Source of the DNA: Catenaria anguillulae PL171
Taxonomy: Eukaryota; Blastocladiomycota; Blastocladiomycetes; Blastocladiales; Catenariaceae
DNA length: 64,000 nucleotides
Assembly: GCA_002102555.1 (NCBI GenBank)
Contig: MCFL01000049.1
Location: forward strand, 116,621 to 180,620
Direction of reading: 5' to 3'
A program made the position numbers and the translations under genes. Shown here one piece after another: positions 19,385 to 31,088 of this stretch. Position 1 is the first letter of the stretch. The number at the start of each line of letters is the position of its first letter. The notes under the pieces are model-generated. The model made no database searches. It worked only from the letters and a program-made list of their open reading frames with translations, and was not told the DNA's origin.

Positions 19385-22300
19385 TCACCCATGCGTCGAC
19401 TTGTACCCACCATACTGGGACTGAATTTGGTTCGCTACGCCTGACCGTGCACCGCCATTGAATGGCTGACCAGCACCTGCCCGCGACTGCAACCCGTTCA
19501 TGGTGCTCAATCCGATCCCCGTGGCATTGTTGCCGCTGGCACTCTTGTTTGCCGACGACTTGGACATAACCAAGCAATGCACCGACAATGCCCTGATCCA
19601 CGCGGCCTTGTCCGCCTCCTTGTTAAACTGAACCAAGTACGACGTCGAGTCTGCGCGAATCTCAATGCACAGCGGATACGCCGATGGCGCAGGGTCAAAC
19701 TGGATGGACCGCAGCTTGAACAGCTTGCCCTGCTCCGTCTGGTTGGTCATGCGCGTCATACCCAGATACCCTTCAAGCGCAAACAGCGTAAGCCGATTCG
19801 TATGCCACGTCTCAAAGAGCTTGTTGGCAATCTTGCATGGATATTTGCCGTGCAGTGTCTGTGGCTTGCCCGGGACAGCCTCGCCCGTGGAAATGCCGCC
19901 GCCTGACGACGATTGCCCATCCGACAGGTTCATCTTGATGTCAGTCGACGACGACTTGGTGATGGTTTGGTGCAGGCCGAGAGCAATGCGGCCGATCAGG
20001 CACACGTACGTGAAGGTCGCGGCATAGAGAACCGTGATGGCCTTGATGTAGTACGCGCCAAGGGCAAAGTCGGCGGCGACAATGAAGAGGAAAGGACTGA
20101 TAATGAGGCCCGACAGGAACACGTTTTGCAGACTATACATGATGAAGACGGACTCGCGGAACGATCTATGACAGGACACATACGGCGTATTAGCACGTAG
20201 ATGCAGAGCAACAACAACGTGGTTCAGTGGAATGACCGTACGAATACGCCTTGCGCGTCTTGTACGCAAGATACGAGACGGTCAAGAGTAGAATCCCATT
20301 GTACACGAGCGACGAGATGGTCATGATCCGGTCAAAGTCGGGCGAATTAGATGCGCACTCGTAGTAGTACGAAGTGACCGTCTTTTTGTACTTGGGCTGC
20401 AAAGGAGCGACAAACGTCCACACGAGCAGGATACACACTTGGACGAGAATGATGGCCGAGCAACCCAGGAACAAGTAGCCGTCGCTGAGCTTGTTGAGCT
20501 TGCGCAACGTAGAATTATCGAATACCTTCCAGATCCTGTATGCCTGCAGGAAGGAACGTAGGAAAGTGTAAGCATGGATGTGGCAAGAATTCGTGGTCAA
20601 AGCGGAACAAATCACGAAGGAAAACCAACCTTGGCAGCAGTCGCACCCATGGTGAACTCGAACCCAATCAAAAACAGCCACTTGTTGAGGTTGCAAGTCA
20701 TGATTGTCGGTACACCGATCCAGAGCGAGGTACTCGCAAGCACCATGCACAATCCAATGGCAATCATGAACAACATGGGCAGAGACATTTGGCGAACGGT
20801 GGTGTGGTTGCGATGTGTAAACAGGTAGCCAACGGTGGCGAGAATGACGAGAATAAGGGCCGCAGTTGCGGCCAGAATGACCAAGACGCCAATGTCGGAA
20901 AACTCTGGGTGGCGGCGAGCGAGCTCGGGCTTGTCCTGGGGAATGACCTTGGACCCACCAAAGAAGGTTGGTGTCGCGACCGGATCCTTGACCATGGTCT
21001 TTGCCACTGGGTCGACCACATGAGTGGTTATGGCCTTGCCGCCGAAAATGTTGTAGATGTAGTAAGACCCGACCCGGTCGCCATCCGCGTTGAAATTGAC
21101 GGCACCTGACGTGGGTGACGTGAAATTTTGCAAAAAGTCGCGCAAAGTCGCACCTTTGAGATCTCGATCGAGGGTAGAGCGCTCAGTGTTGCGTCCGACC
21201 ATGGTCTTGATCCCACGCGCGAGGGCATGGAGGCAATCGACAGTGACGGTGCCGTAGTATGGGGTATCCTGACGGGTAGGGAACTTGGTGCGATACCGCG
21301 CCAAGAACTTGCCAAAATCGGAGCCGCGTTCCAGGATGAAGGGGTAGAACGTCCCGTCCGCCAAACGAATGTCCTCGCGCGAAAACTTCTTCTGGGCTTC
21401 TTCCTGCCACAGCGTCGCGATCGCTTCACCGCCAATCCACACCCACTCAGGGTTGCCAATGATTCCGAGCTTCTTGGCTTCACGAGCAACGTTAATGAAG
21501 TCGTTGTCTTGTCCAAAACTGAAAAATTGACAAGCGTCAAGTCAGTTGAAAAAGAGTTGGCGAAAGCATGCATGTGACGGCGAACGGGAGGAACGTACAA
21601 GAGCACAATACGGGAGCCTGCATTCTGAATACCCTCGATGGCCGACTTGAAGCCAACCGATGTGGGCAGGTCTGTACCGGCGGCAGGGGACGATGAGAAG
21701 GTTTGAATGGTCTCAATATTGAGCTTAAGCTCTGCGGCCGTGGTAGTAAACGTGTTGGTGATTCCTTCGCCGTACCTGGAAGATCGGAGGGCCGGAATGC
21801 ATGTGAGTAAAATCGTCGATGTGAGAGAGGGAACTCGAATGAGGAGGGAGGAGGTCGTACGCGTCGGACACGGCGAGAATCGAGCAACTCTTCCAACCCA
21901 TGTTCTTCACAAAGGTGGCCAACACGGCGCCCTGTGCAAAGTCTGGAGGAATTGTGCGAAAGAATCGGTTGAATCTTTCTTGTCCGACAAAGCCGGCGAG
22001 GTTGCTGAGCCTGTGCATTGCCACATCTGCATAAAAGGGAATCGGAATGTCAGAAGCATCAGCCAAAGCCACAGGCAGGGAGAGGAATCGGCGCACATTG
22101 AACTGATTGCCGGCAAGGGCCATGGGAATGGTTGCGTCCGAGTTGAATTCGCCCACCATGCCAACGAGTCCATTCCTTGCCGCGTCAAACATGGCCTCAA
22201 CAGCCTTGGACTCTTGGTTTTGTGTGTCGTAGCTGCAAAATTCGCCAAAAGAAGATGGTGTTCAGTTAACGAAAACACGTTGGGAATGACCTCGGGCGGA

Positions 22301-22635
22301 AGCAACGACGCACAATTTGAGTGAAAAGGTGTTGCCAGGAAACTCTTGTTGTGCCCATTGGTTGACATCTTCGAGTCCGAGTTCAACCACGTCTTTGATT
22401 GAGCCAACGAGTTCCTTGTCGTTCGAGGCTGAGAAAGAAAAAGGCAAGGCGGCAGGAAATTTGCGTTTCGTCAGTCTCGCGAGAGCGCGGCTGGATCAAG
22501 GCGAGGCGAGCGGGGTGCAGGTCAACACATACAGAGCGGCAGGGCGAGACCAAGCTTGTACTCGGCGGCGTAGACCAGTGTCGTGGTACAGGCGAGGCAC
22601 AAGAGTGCGATGAGTATTGATGTTGAGCAATGCAT
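19385..22635 (-). CDS. Class C (GABA-B-like) G-protein-coupled receptor with C-terminal PH-like domain
   Basis: Seven exons (22635-22533, 22428-22314, 22232-21861, 21775-21599, 21518-20630, 20543-20242, 20165-19385), all joins in phase, give 912 residues. A signal peptide ('LIALLCLACTTTLVYA') precedes a periplasmic-binding-like ligand domain (about 25-440, for example 'LAGFVGQERFNRFFRTIPPD'). There is no cysteine-rich domain, as in GABA-B receptors. Seven membrane segments run from 'GVLVILAATAALILVILATV' to 'YIKAITVLYAATFTYVCLIG' (about 480-730), with the family-like 'AKAYRIWKVF' after helix 3. The cytosolic tail holds a PH-like fold: 'ETWHTNRLTLFALEGYLGM', 'KLFKLRSIQFDP', 'SYLVQFNKEADKAAWIRAL' with the near-invariant Trp of the last helix, then a Gly/Asn/Ser tail. 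The role would be sensing a small extracellular ligand. The ligand is unknown, and the PH domain suggests membrane-lipid or G-beta contact. Confidence 0.9.
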
Positions 22636-24240
22636 GGTGGTGAAGTGTGCGTGTGTTGGAAGAGATGGAGCAGGTCAGGTCGCTGTTGGTGGGGTTCCAC
22701 GCACAACTTGAATCAAATTGAATGGGGAACAATTCCGGGTGCCACCAGAGCGAGAGAGAGTGCACCGTCTCGTGGCGGATGAGTGTTCAGCGCCAGGCGA
22801 TTAAGAGGTTGATGTGATCGGAGAATCAGCCTGGTGCGGGCTCAGGCTCGTAATAGGTAGAATTGGAGGCAAGTAAACGATGCAAAGCGGTCAGACAGGG
22901 GACGTGGGAGACTTGCTCAGGAAGAGCGGATGTTGCTCTATCAAGTATCATGCGATGGAGAAATAATATCGTCAGCATCGTTTGACAAAGGCACAGTGCA
23001 TGGGCAACGGCAACGATTCCCAAATGGAGCACCCAGCCTATGCGGACGGAATCCTCGGCTGAAAGCTTTGGTTGCACTGGCATTGCTGCCACGGAACAGG
23101 TTTTGGAATGGCAAATTGACAGTTGACAGCGGGCGTATGTGCATCGCAATGTCCACACAGGCCCTGTCCAAGCAGCGTCATCCGCTTGTATGACTGGTGG
23201 TGGGGAAACAAAGAGGCCACGATTGCGGGCTGGAAATGCGGCTGGGATGGATGGCCGGTGGCGGGGCGATGGGAGTCAAGGCCGCTGAAGGTTGGCTGCG
23301 TCGATAGCGGTGCACAGGTAACCGGTAGCCGGGCTGGGGCACATGACCGCCGGCTGGTACAGAATCATTGCGGAAGGTGTGCGCTCAACATAAGGAAAGG
23401 TTGGCACCTTACACTAGCGATGAACCGGCGTGTGTCAGGCGTCAAGGAAGGACTCTGTCGAAATGGATGGGTTGGGCCGTGAAGAGGAATGCAGAATCGC
23501 AGATGATGGCGGGGCGAAGAGCAGGTTGGTACGTTCAAGTAGTCATGTACATTGTAATCTCGCGGTGCTCATTAAATATATTGGCAAGAAGTGGTCATGT
23601 GTGGTGAAGGGAGGGTAACTTATTTTGTCACGTCGGGGGTGACTTGACATTGTTTGCAACGACGAGCACCCAAGCGTCCACTCAGTCTGCGTATACGTAG
23701 CCTGCCCGGCCGGCTAAGCCTTGCGATTTCCCGCGCCTCGCGCCCGTGCACTGGAATTGATGCAGGAACAACGGGAGCTGTATTTAGCCGCCAGATCTGC
23801 TCCGACTTGATATAAATGGTCATATATCTGTTTCAGTCCAGGCAAATCTTGGGTACGCATGAAATCACCTGCCAGCGCCACACGTGTCTGCCCCTGCCAT
23901 GGTATACCAGAGGATTGGAATGATTGTCGGACCTTCGATCATGCTCGTTGAGACAAATTTCTTCATCTTTTTCTCGGGTTGCAGACGCCGGCGTCAGGCA
24001 TCCTCGCCGACGAGGTCAGCGCATACACAACTGCAAGCACGATAGCCGTAGAAATTTAGCCACCTAACTCCATTCATACATAGGATCGATCCCGTCTCGC
24101 CCACAGGGAGACGGTAGATCCCAAATTATCTGGGTTGTCAAGCAAAAGGGCAAGCATGTCTGTATCTCACATATTTGACACACGAAAACAAACGGAAACT
24201 TCTGGGTTCAAACGCGCAAACCCCAATCTCAACCGCTCTA
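22636..24240. other. Long intergenic region, no gene seen
   Basis: 1.6 kb between the receptor start and the BRO1 stop. ORFs are short, overlap on both strands and lack domains. I saw no tRNA cloverleaf. The part next to 22636 should hold the receptor promoter. A transcribed noncoding RNA cannot be excluded. Confidence 0.5.
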
Positions 24241-27200
24241 TCAATCCAACAAGTTGCCCGAGGGTCGCGGCTGCCCATAGGCGCCATACTGAGGTTGCTG
24301 CGCCTGTTGCTGCTGAGGCTGCTGCGCGTACTGCGGGTGCTGGCCATACGCCCCATACGGTGGCGGTTGCTGCTGCTGTTGCGGATACTGATGCTGCTGG
24401 TGTTGCAGAGGGGCACCATAGTATCCGGCAACTTGCGGCGGTTGTTGCTGCTGCGAGGGAGGTGCGTAGCCGCCGTAGGCCTGCTGTTGGTGAGGAGGAG
24501 GTGGAGTTGGGTGTGCCGCGTATGCGCCGCTCGAAGTGGTCGGGTACGATTGTTGAGGTTGGTAGCCTGCGGCAGCGGGCCATGACCCTGGTGTAGGGTG
24601 CTGCTGCTGCTGCTGCTGCTGCTGAGGGGGATGCGGGGCTTGGTTGTAGGGTGCCGGTGGGCTGGGTTGGTGGTATGGTGGCGTCGCCGACGAAGTGAGC
24701 GACGGATATCCGCTAGATGGCTGTTGATGCTGATATTGCGCGGGGGGAGCCGAGAAATTGGTGCTTGGGTATCCACCGTATGCGGCCGAAGCAGGTGGGT
24801 TCGGGGCAGCCGGTTGAGCATGGCTCGCATACGCCGCCGTCGACGCATAGGGATTGATGGGCGGTGCAGGCGCAGGCGCGGCGGTAGACGCGTAAGGATT
24901 GGCCGCCTGCGGATACTGTCCATACTGCCCTTGAGGCGCGACAGGTGACGGTGCGTGGGCAGGCGAGGCAGGACCCACGGGTGATGCGGGTGCTTGAATA
25001 TCCATCCGGGCCAGTTGTTGCCGAAGGAAATCGGCCTGGCTCTGGGCCTTACCTGCGGCGGCAGTCTGCTCCAACTTTTCCGCCTCACGTTGGCGCTTCA
25101 AGCACTCGGTATCGACCTGTTTGGCCACCGTTGCGCACTGATCCTGCAACTCGGTCGCCGTCTCCATGGCTTGCGTCAATTTGCGCACGACATCCTTAAA
25201 CACGGCATAAGCAGCCTCAACGTCCTTGACCAACTTTGCACGGCCAGCTTCGGCGTTGGCCGCCTCCTTTGCCCGCGGGTGATTCTGGACGCCTGCCCAC
25301 ATGACCTGAACCTCCTTGGCGATCGATCGCGTGGTGGATGCGTTGGCCTTGAGCTGTTCAGTGAGCGGTGCGTACTTTGCAAGCTCGGTGCGAAAGATTT
25401 GGTCGTCGACATTTTGCTTTGCGTTGAGCACAAGCAGCTCGGAAATGTCGTCGGCATTCATTTTGGTACGCAGCTCACCGACAATGGCGGCACGGTCCTT
25501 TTTCAGCGTGCTGAGCTGGGACACCTTGTCACGCAACTTGCGCACGTCGGCAGCGAGGTCCGTTTCGCCATTGTCCACGTCGAGCAGCGAGGGGCCGTTG
25601 GCACCGCCAGTGGGTGATTGGAGCGATCCTCCCGGCGAACTCGGGTCAGCGCCGGGTTGTTGAGCACGCCACGGTCGTAGTCCGCAAATGTCGCAGCGTC
25701 CTTGGCAACAGCGCTGCGAACCGCATCGCGCGCCTTGGCCGTGTCCCTTCTAACGGCAAGCCCCGACGATGCCGGCAGAGTCCACACCGCAGGGTTACCC
25801 AAGCCAGCCTTGACACGATCCTCGAGCGCCTGATCCGTATCCAGCTTGGCATGTGCCTGATCGACAACACTCTGTGCCTCGCCCGTCATGGCGGCCACGG
25901 TCGAATACAACTCGTGCGCATCACGGCCAAACATTTCCGCGACCATGACTTGGACGTTTGCGGGCAACTCGCTTGCTGCAGACCCGGCAGTAGCCCCATC
26001 CTGGACGGCGCGCGTCAGCTTTTCCAATGCCTGGGGAAACCCGAGCCCGGTCAGGGCACTGGCAACCTCAGCGTCCACAACCTCGGCCATCTCGGTTGCC
26101 GATCGAAGCACGCTGGCCTTTTGCTCCGAATACACGCTGGCCTTTTCGTGCACGTCCATGGGGATAAGCGCGGCAAAAACATCGTTGCCAACGAGCTGCT
26201 GCAACTCTTGAGCACCACCGGGCAAAACCTGATCAAACCCCAAGTATCCGGGCACAACCAACTGGTCCAGCGCAGGCAACGCGTCCTTTGCGGGCACAAC
26301 GGCGTGATAAATCACATCATTGTCCTTGTTTGCCCTCGTATGCGCATCGGTGGCAATGGCCACGGCGGCCTTGGCCATCTCATGCAACTGGACGGCGCCT
26401 TCAGCCGCAAACGTGCCGCTGGCAGCAGCCTGTGCTACGACGGCCGAGTTGCCCGCAAGCTGCTTTGCCCATCGCTCGGCGTCCTTTGCGTCAGCCATGG
26501 CGGCCGCAAGGCGTGCAACCACTTCGCCATACTGTGCCTCTGCCTCGGCCAGCGTGGCGCGATGCATGGCTGCATGCGCCAGGTATAGTTTGGCTTTCAC
26601 GGCACACGTCAGGGCAATCACGCGCTCGCCAGAGTCCATGTACATGCCCAGGTTGGTCCCGGACTGGCACTGGGCGCTCACTTGGGCGTACAAGTGAGCG
26701 AGACCCGCGGCAATTTTGGCCGCCATCTTGGTTACTTTACCGTGCTTGTCGGCGAGCGTCTTTTCGAGCAGGATCTCTTGTGCTTGGGCGTGCATGAGGT
26801 CAGAGAGGAACTTGATGGATTCACGCGACAGGTCGCGCGAGGGGGCGTGCAAGAAGTTGTCGTTGATGAACTTGAAGAGACCGGCAGCGACTTGCAAGTG
26901 GTGGTAGGCGCGCTTGATGTCACGCGGGGACGAGGCGGCGAGGCGAGAGAGGGTCGAGGCGAGATTGTAGATGACACAGGCTTTTTCAAAGGCGAGCGAC
27001 GATTGCGTAGTTGGCTCTTGCGTGAAGGCGTCAAACCTTGACAATGGTTGATGGGGGGTCAGAAATCGTCAAGAGGAGTTTGATCAGAAAGCGAAATGAC
27101 AAAGTGCATACCACTCAAACGGAATTTCGACCGTGCCCTCATCGACGGGAAAGTGCAGCTCAAACAGCTCAAGCTGCCCATAGTACTTGAGCAACACGTC

Positions 27201-27437
27201 GCGGCCTGTGGCATCGGCCGTCGACCCGGCACCGCGCATGTCCTGACGCAGCTTGTGCATGGCGGCGATTTCGCGCGCGTACTTGGACGGGTCGTCGCCG
27301 TACGCACTGGAAATATAGGAAGAAAGCGGCCGCTCCCAGTGTACTTCGGACGTGGATTTGAGCGGGGCGGCCAGCAGCGGCGCCGACGTTGGCGGGGCCG
27401 TGCCTGTGGCGGACGGCGTGGAGGATGAGGATGACAT
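24241..27437 (-). CDS. BRO1-domain protein, ALIX/Rim20/Bro1-like ESCRT adaptor
   Basis: Exon 27437-27112 joins exon 27036-~25650 through a 75-nt intron, restoring 'EIPFEWFDAFTQEPTTQ'. The order is BRO1 domain (about 30-400, with 'SLAFEKACVIYNLASTLSRL' and 'SGTNLGMYMDSGERV'), a coiled V-type domain (about 410-730) and a long Pro/Gln/Tyr-rich tail with NPYAST and YGGY repeats. ALIX-family proteins bind ESCRT-III (Snf7) through BRO1 and act at endosomes, in pH signalling (PalA/Rim20) or cargo sorting (Bro1); I cannot tell which branch this is. Near 25600-25690 the frame changes from '...GVLNNPALT' to '...SLQSPTGGANGPSLLD' with no room for a normal intron, so a frameshift, sequencing error or very short intron lies there. 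The Pro-rich tail after it is fully open. Confidence 0.88.
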
Positions 27438-27778
27438 GAAGGTTGGGTTCTTTACGATTGCTGTAGGTCGAGCGTGTTACATTCGGCGCGATGTATTGTG
27501 CATACCGAGTATCAGTATGCGCCTCGCCAATCCGCCACTATCGCGTTTCTGACGTGGTGCTCCGATCAGTCATCGGCTCTGTCTTGGCAATCACATTTAC
27601 TTACATCAATCATCCACGTACACAAAAGACATATTTGCTTGTGTATATACACAACCAGCTGACGGAGAACCTTTGATCAGTAACCTCGTCCACAAGGGTA
27701 TCCGTTCTGATAACACATTTCGGGATCCAATAAGAAAAAATCAAACGGCATCACGCGTCCGCAACTATTCCTTCTCCT
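27438..27778. other. Short intergenic region, no gene seen
   Basis: Holds the BRO1 gene promoter and the 3' flank of the SET-MYND gene. No feature stands out. Confidence 0.5.
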
Positions 27779-29775
27779 TCACCGACGCATCATGGGCTGG
27801 CGCAGCAGTCCTTCAATTGCCTTGACGTACGCCTCCACTCCGGCCCTCGCCTCCTCAGCCTCCGCAAATACCTTGCGCATCTCTTCTGACGTAAACCACA
27901 CCTTCATCCTCGTATACCACACTTCCCACTCGCTCCTTACGCGCCTCGCCCGCTCCAAATCCTGCCTGACCTGCTCCAATGTCACCTTGGGCGCGGCATC
28001 GCCCTGCAACAAGTACGCCTTGGTCTTGAGCACCTGCATCTCGTGGACCAGCGTGGTCGGATGCTCGCGGCCAATGTGCTCTGCATAGCAATCCACGAGA
28101 TCTGCAGCGATCCGCACGATGCTCGCGTAATCAGGCTCCTTGCCCGCCGGCACTGAGCTGTTGAGCAGCTGATCAATCAATGCCCTGCGTGTCGCCTGCA
28201 ACAGCCGCGAATCCACGCTGCCATACCGCATGGCGCGCGTGTACTCGCCCAGCGACATGGCTTCTGGGACCGATGTGACTTTGGGCTTGTTCTTGCCCTT
28301 GACGGCCATCCGATCGGCCGCGGTGCGCTCGCGCTCACACAGGGCGCACGTGCACGTGAAATGGTACTTTGCAAGATCTGCGCGGCGCGCCGGCTCGGGC
28401 TGGCACACGTCCACGTAGTTGATGGTGATTTCGTTGCCGGGCGAGATGGGTTGCAGGCAACGCAGGTGCAGCTGGCGCGGGTGGGACGGGTGGAAAAACG
28501 CAACGGCGTTGGGCGTGCATGAGTGGTTGATCAGGGAGGTGAGTGGGTACAGGCCCAAGCCCACGGGATCAATCGAGGTCGAGTGTGGCAGGATGGTGAT
28601 GCCGTTGTTGTTGAGCTGCGAAATCGCCACAGGAATGTCAACAGGGAATACATGAAATAAATCATCTACAAGATATGGTAACGTTGGCGTACCTGGCCGA
28701 GAAACTTCATGGCGAGTACAGGCGGCATAAACTGGCCGTTGGAGACGAGATTGCGCGCCATCATGACACCTTGTCCCATTTGCTGAGCTTCTTCCATGTC
28801 CAAATCCACTAGATGTGTTCAAAAATCCAGTAGCGATCGTCAGTCAGCGATTAATGGGGCACACGCATGAATGACGAACGAGGACAACAACGTACATCCT
28901 TGCAGCTGCTCCACCAACTCCCACACGGGCACCTTTTCCTCGCCCGCCTGCACAACCACCCCAGCTTCCATCATTTTGAGCAGCCGGGCAAACATACGAA
29001 TGACGGGCGGATACTCATGTTTTGCGTCCTTGGCCGCCCTGAGATGCGCACATTCGAGCTTGTGCTCTGGCCAATCTGCACGCTGGCACTCGATTCCGCA
29101 GTAGCTTGCACTTGCACAGGGCCGGCACCGCATGACACGTTTCGGGGTGGCCAAGCACCGGGTACAGGCTGTGTCGGTGAACTCGGTCGTTGGGAGGGCG
29201 CACGCCGGCGATTCGGTCCACAGGAGCGAGCCTGGTGAGTGGAAGGTTTGAGAGACGATGGCGCGACCTTTGGTGGGTGTGTCGATGACCGTGAAGCGCG
29301 AGTTGGGGTTGTCGCTGGTGGACGATGACGACGAGCTTGAGCTAAGGTGGGAAAAGTAAGACAGGAAGGCTGGCGACACGTTGGTGCTCGTGGGATGCAT
29401 CGCCGCTTCCGGTGCGGCGCTGTTGCGGGATGGCGGCAAGGCAGGTTCAGCTGACAAGGCAAGCGGGGCCGGTTCGGCATCATGAGTAGCATACACTGAC
29501 GCATGCTGTGCATGGTTGTGATCGTGGGCAGGCGAGGAGACGGCATGGTCCGCTGGATCTGGATCGAGGCCAAGAGACTCGGCACGCATACAAAGGTCGT
29601 CCATAGCTCTGCCGCCGGGTTGCTGAGCTGTTGCGATTTGCTCGGTTGCTGGCTGGGCCGTGGTCTGTGGCGCGGGCTCGGGCTCGGGCTCGGGCCCGGG
29701 CGGGGTGGAATCGTCGAGCTGCTGCCGGCGCAGATTCTGCTTTGCCGAGTGTGTTGTAGTGCGTTTCTTGAACAT
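27779..29775 (-). CDS. SET and MYND domain protein (SMYD-like)
   Basis: Exons 29775-28896, 28808-28693 and 28615-27779 give 610 residues, all in frame. A disordered N-terminal part with a Pro-Glu dipeptide run precedes a SET domain split by a MYND zinc finger. The finger reads 'CTRCLATPKRVMRCRPC', then 'SYCGIECQRADWPEHKLEC', with the expected Cys/His ligands. The SET core follows at 'GLYPLTSLINHSCTPNAVAF' (cofactor and Tyr/Asn motif) and 'PGNEITINYVDV', then a cysteine-rich post-SET 'FTCTCALCERE'. The family methylates lysines on histone and non-histone proteins using S-adenosylmethionine; the substrate here is unknown. A decayed duplicate of its first ~100 bp lies at 30605-30703, upstream of this gene. 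Confidence 0.92.
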
Positions 29776-29903
29776 GGCTGTTACTTATTTATCTTCAACT
29801 CATTATTTATAGTTCATGCATATGATCCATTGACGCACACATTACTCACTATCACTCACCCTATGGTGGGCATACCCCACTGGCATGCATACTTATGTCG
29901 ACC

Positions 29904-30233
29904 TCAACTTGAACCCGCCACCCGATCCTCCAATGCCCTCTGATACGTCGGCGGCGGCGGCGCCAGCCCCTCCACGTCCCCCCGTTCCTGTCGGCGTTGC
30001 TGTTGATGAATGGTTGCCGCGGACGCTGCACCGTAGCTCGGCACCGTTGCTGCTGCTCGAAGCTCCACGTCTGCATGCACGTCCACGCCAGTCGCACCCT
30101 TGACATTTTCCTTGCGGGCCCAACCCGGGCGGAGGTCGTTGAAGGCAGCAGAGTTGAGGTAGGCAATATACATGACTATCAAGACGCAAACGCCGGCGCA
30201 CGCCAGAATCGCGATGGTGGCCTTGTCCCACAT
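29904..30233 (-). CDS. Small single-pass membrane protein with PPxY tail, member 1
   Basis: 109 residues from ATG 30233. One membrane helix sits at the very N-terminus ('TIAILACAGVCVLIVMYIAY'), followed by a cytosolic part with 'VDVHADVEL', 'TVPSY' and a Pro-run 'PPPPTYQRALEDRV' that contains PPTY, a PPxY-type WW-ligand motif. No known family is recognised. Member 2 (30789-31088) shares 'DVHADVEL', 'VPSY', 'SAATIH' and the same PPPPTYQR...ALEDRV tail, so the two are tandem paralogs. PPxY motifs in short membrane proteins often recruit Nedd4/Rsp5 ubiquitin ligases; that role is inference. Confidence 0.7.
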   Translation of the reverse strand: MWDKATIAILACAGVCVLIVMYIAYLNSAAFNDLRPGWARKENVKGATGVDVHADVELRAAATVPSYGAASAATIHQQQRRQERGDVEGLAPPPPTYQRALEDRVAGSS

Positions 30234-30788
30234 GTCGAGCGAAGTTGGTTTTCAGTTGGGTACGGTTCTTGAGATGTTGAAGAGAAGTGGATTGACAATC
30301 CCAGCGGATTGTCAGACAATTGAGCATTCAATCCTTCGCTCGTGAGTGTTGGGAAGCCTGTTCAACCTTCGATCTGACCATGTGAGACAATTCCAAGAAC
30401 AACCACCTGGTCACAAGCGAGACTCACAACCCAAGCTCGCGGCCACAGATATCCAAGGACCATGGCCAGGGCATGACCGACGGCATCCTCTGCTGTACTT
30501 GCCTGATTCCGATGAGCGATGCCATCATTGCAAGCGGTTGAGTAGTTGTGGTCTGGGTGGACGCACGCTCGCTGTCCTTCGGCCGTTTGGTCGATAGAAG
30601 GACAGGCTCGGGCTCGGGCTCGGGCGGGGCGGGCCCGGCAGGCTGTCAGTGCAGATTCTGCTTTGTCGAGCGTTGTTGTGGATATGCATTCTTGAACTTC
30701 ATGGCCGAGATCTTCAAGACATTTCATGATCACTTTTGGCACACAAACGAATTTTTACACATTCAAAATTATGTCACCCTCGGCTGCC
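30234..30788. other. Intergenic, with duplicated remnants
   Basis: It contains a copy of a roughly 45-bp motif (30364-30411, TTCGATCTGACCATGTGAGA onward) also found near 31264 and 32292, and the SET-MYND relic listed separately. No intact gene is seen. Confidence 0.55.
30605..30703 (-). pseudogene. Relic of the SET-MYND gene start
   Basis: Closely resembles 29678-29775. It has an ATG at about 30703, the KQNL segment, then a stop within 20 codons, followed by the same Pro-Glu coding run (PEPEPEP). It lies upstream of membrane-protein member 2 just as the real start lies next to member 1. This suggests one duplicated block in which the SET-MYND part decayed. Confidence 0.7.
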
Positions 30789-31088
30789 TCAACCCCCCAC
30801 CCGATCCTCCAACGCCCGCTCTCGCTGATACGTCGGTGGCGGCGGCAACGGCGGTAGCTCCTTCACTTGGGCCTGTTGCAATTGGCGGGCACGCTGTTGC
30901 TGCATCTGCTGCGCATGGATCGTTGCCGCCGATACCGCATCATAGCTTGGCACCGTCTCTGTTGCTTGAAGCTCCACGTCTGCATGCACGTCCGCACTCG
31001 TAACGTTCGACTTGAGGAAGGCAACTTTGTAGGCAACTGTCACGACGCAAGCAAAGAAGCACGCCAGGATACAGATGAGGGCGAGCAT
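30789..31088 (-). CDS. Small single-pass membrane protein with PPxY tail, member 2
   Basis: 99 residues from ATG 31088. The N-terminal helix is 'LALICILACFFACVVTVAYK'. The cytosolic part repeats member 1's motifs ('ADVHADVEL', 'TVPSY', 'VSAATIH') with a Gln-rich insertion, and ends 'PPPPTYQRERALEDRV'. The retained motifs despite low overall identity indicate selection on the tail. No family is recognised. Confidence 0.7.
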   Translation of the reverse strand: MLALICILACFFACVVTVAYKVAFLKSNVTSADVHADVELQATETVPSYDAVSAATIHAQQMQQQRARQLQQAQVKELPPLPPPPTYQRERALEDRVGG

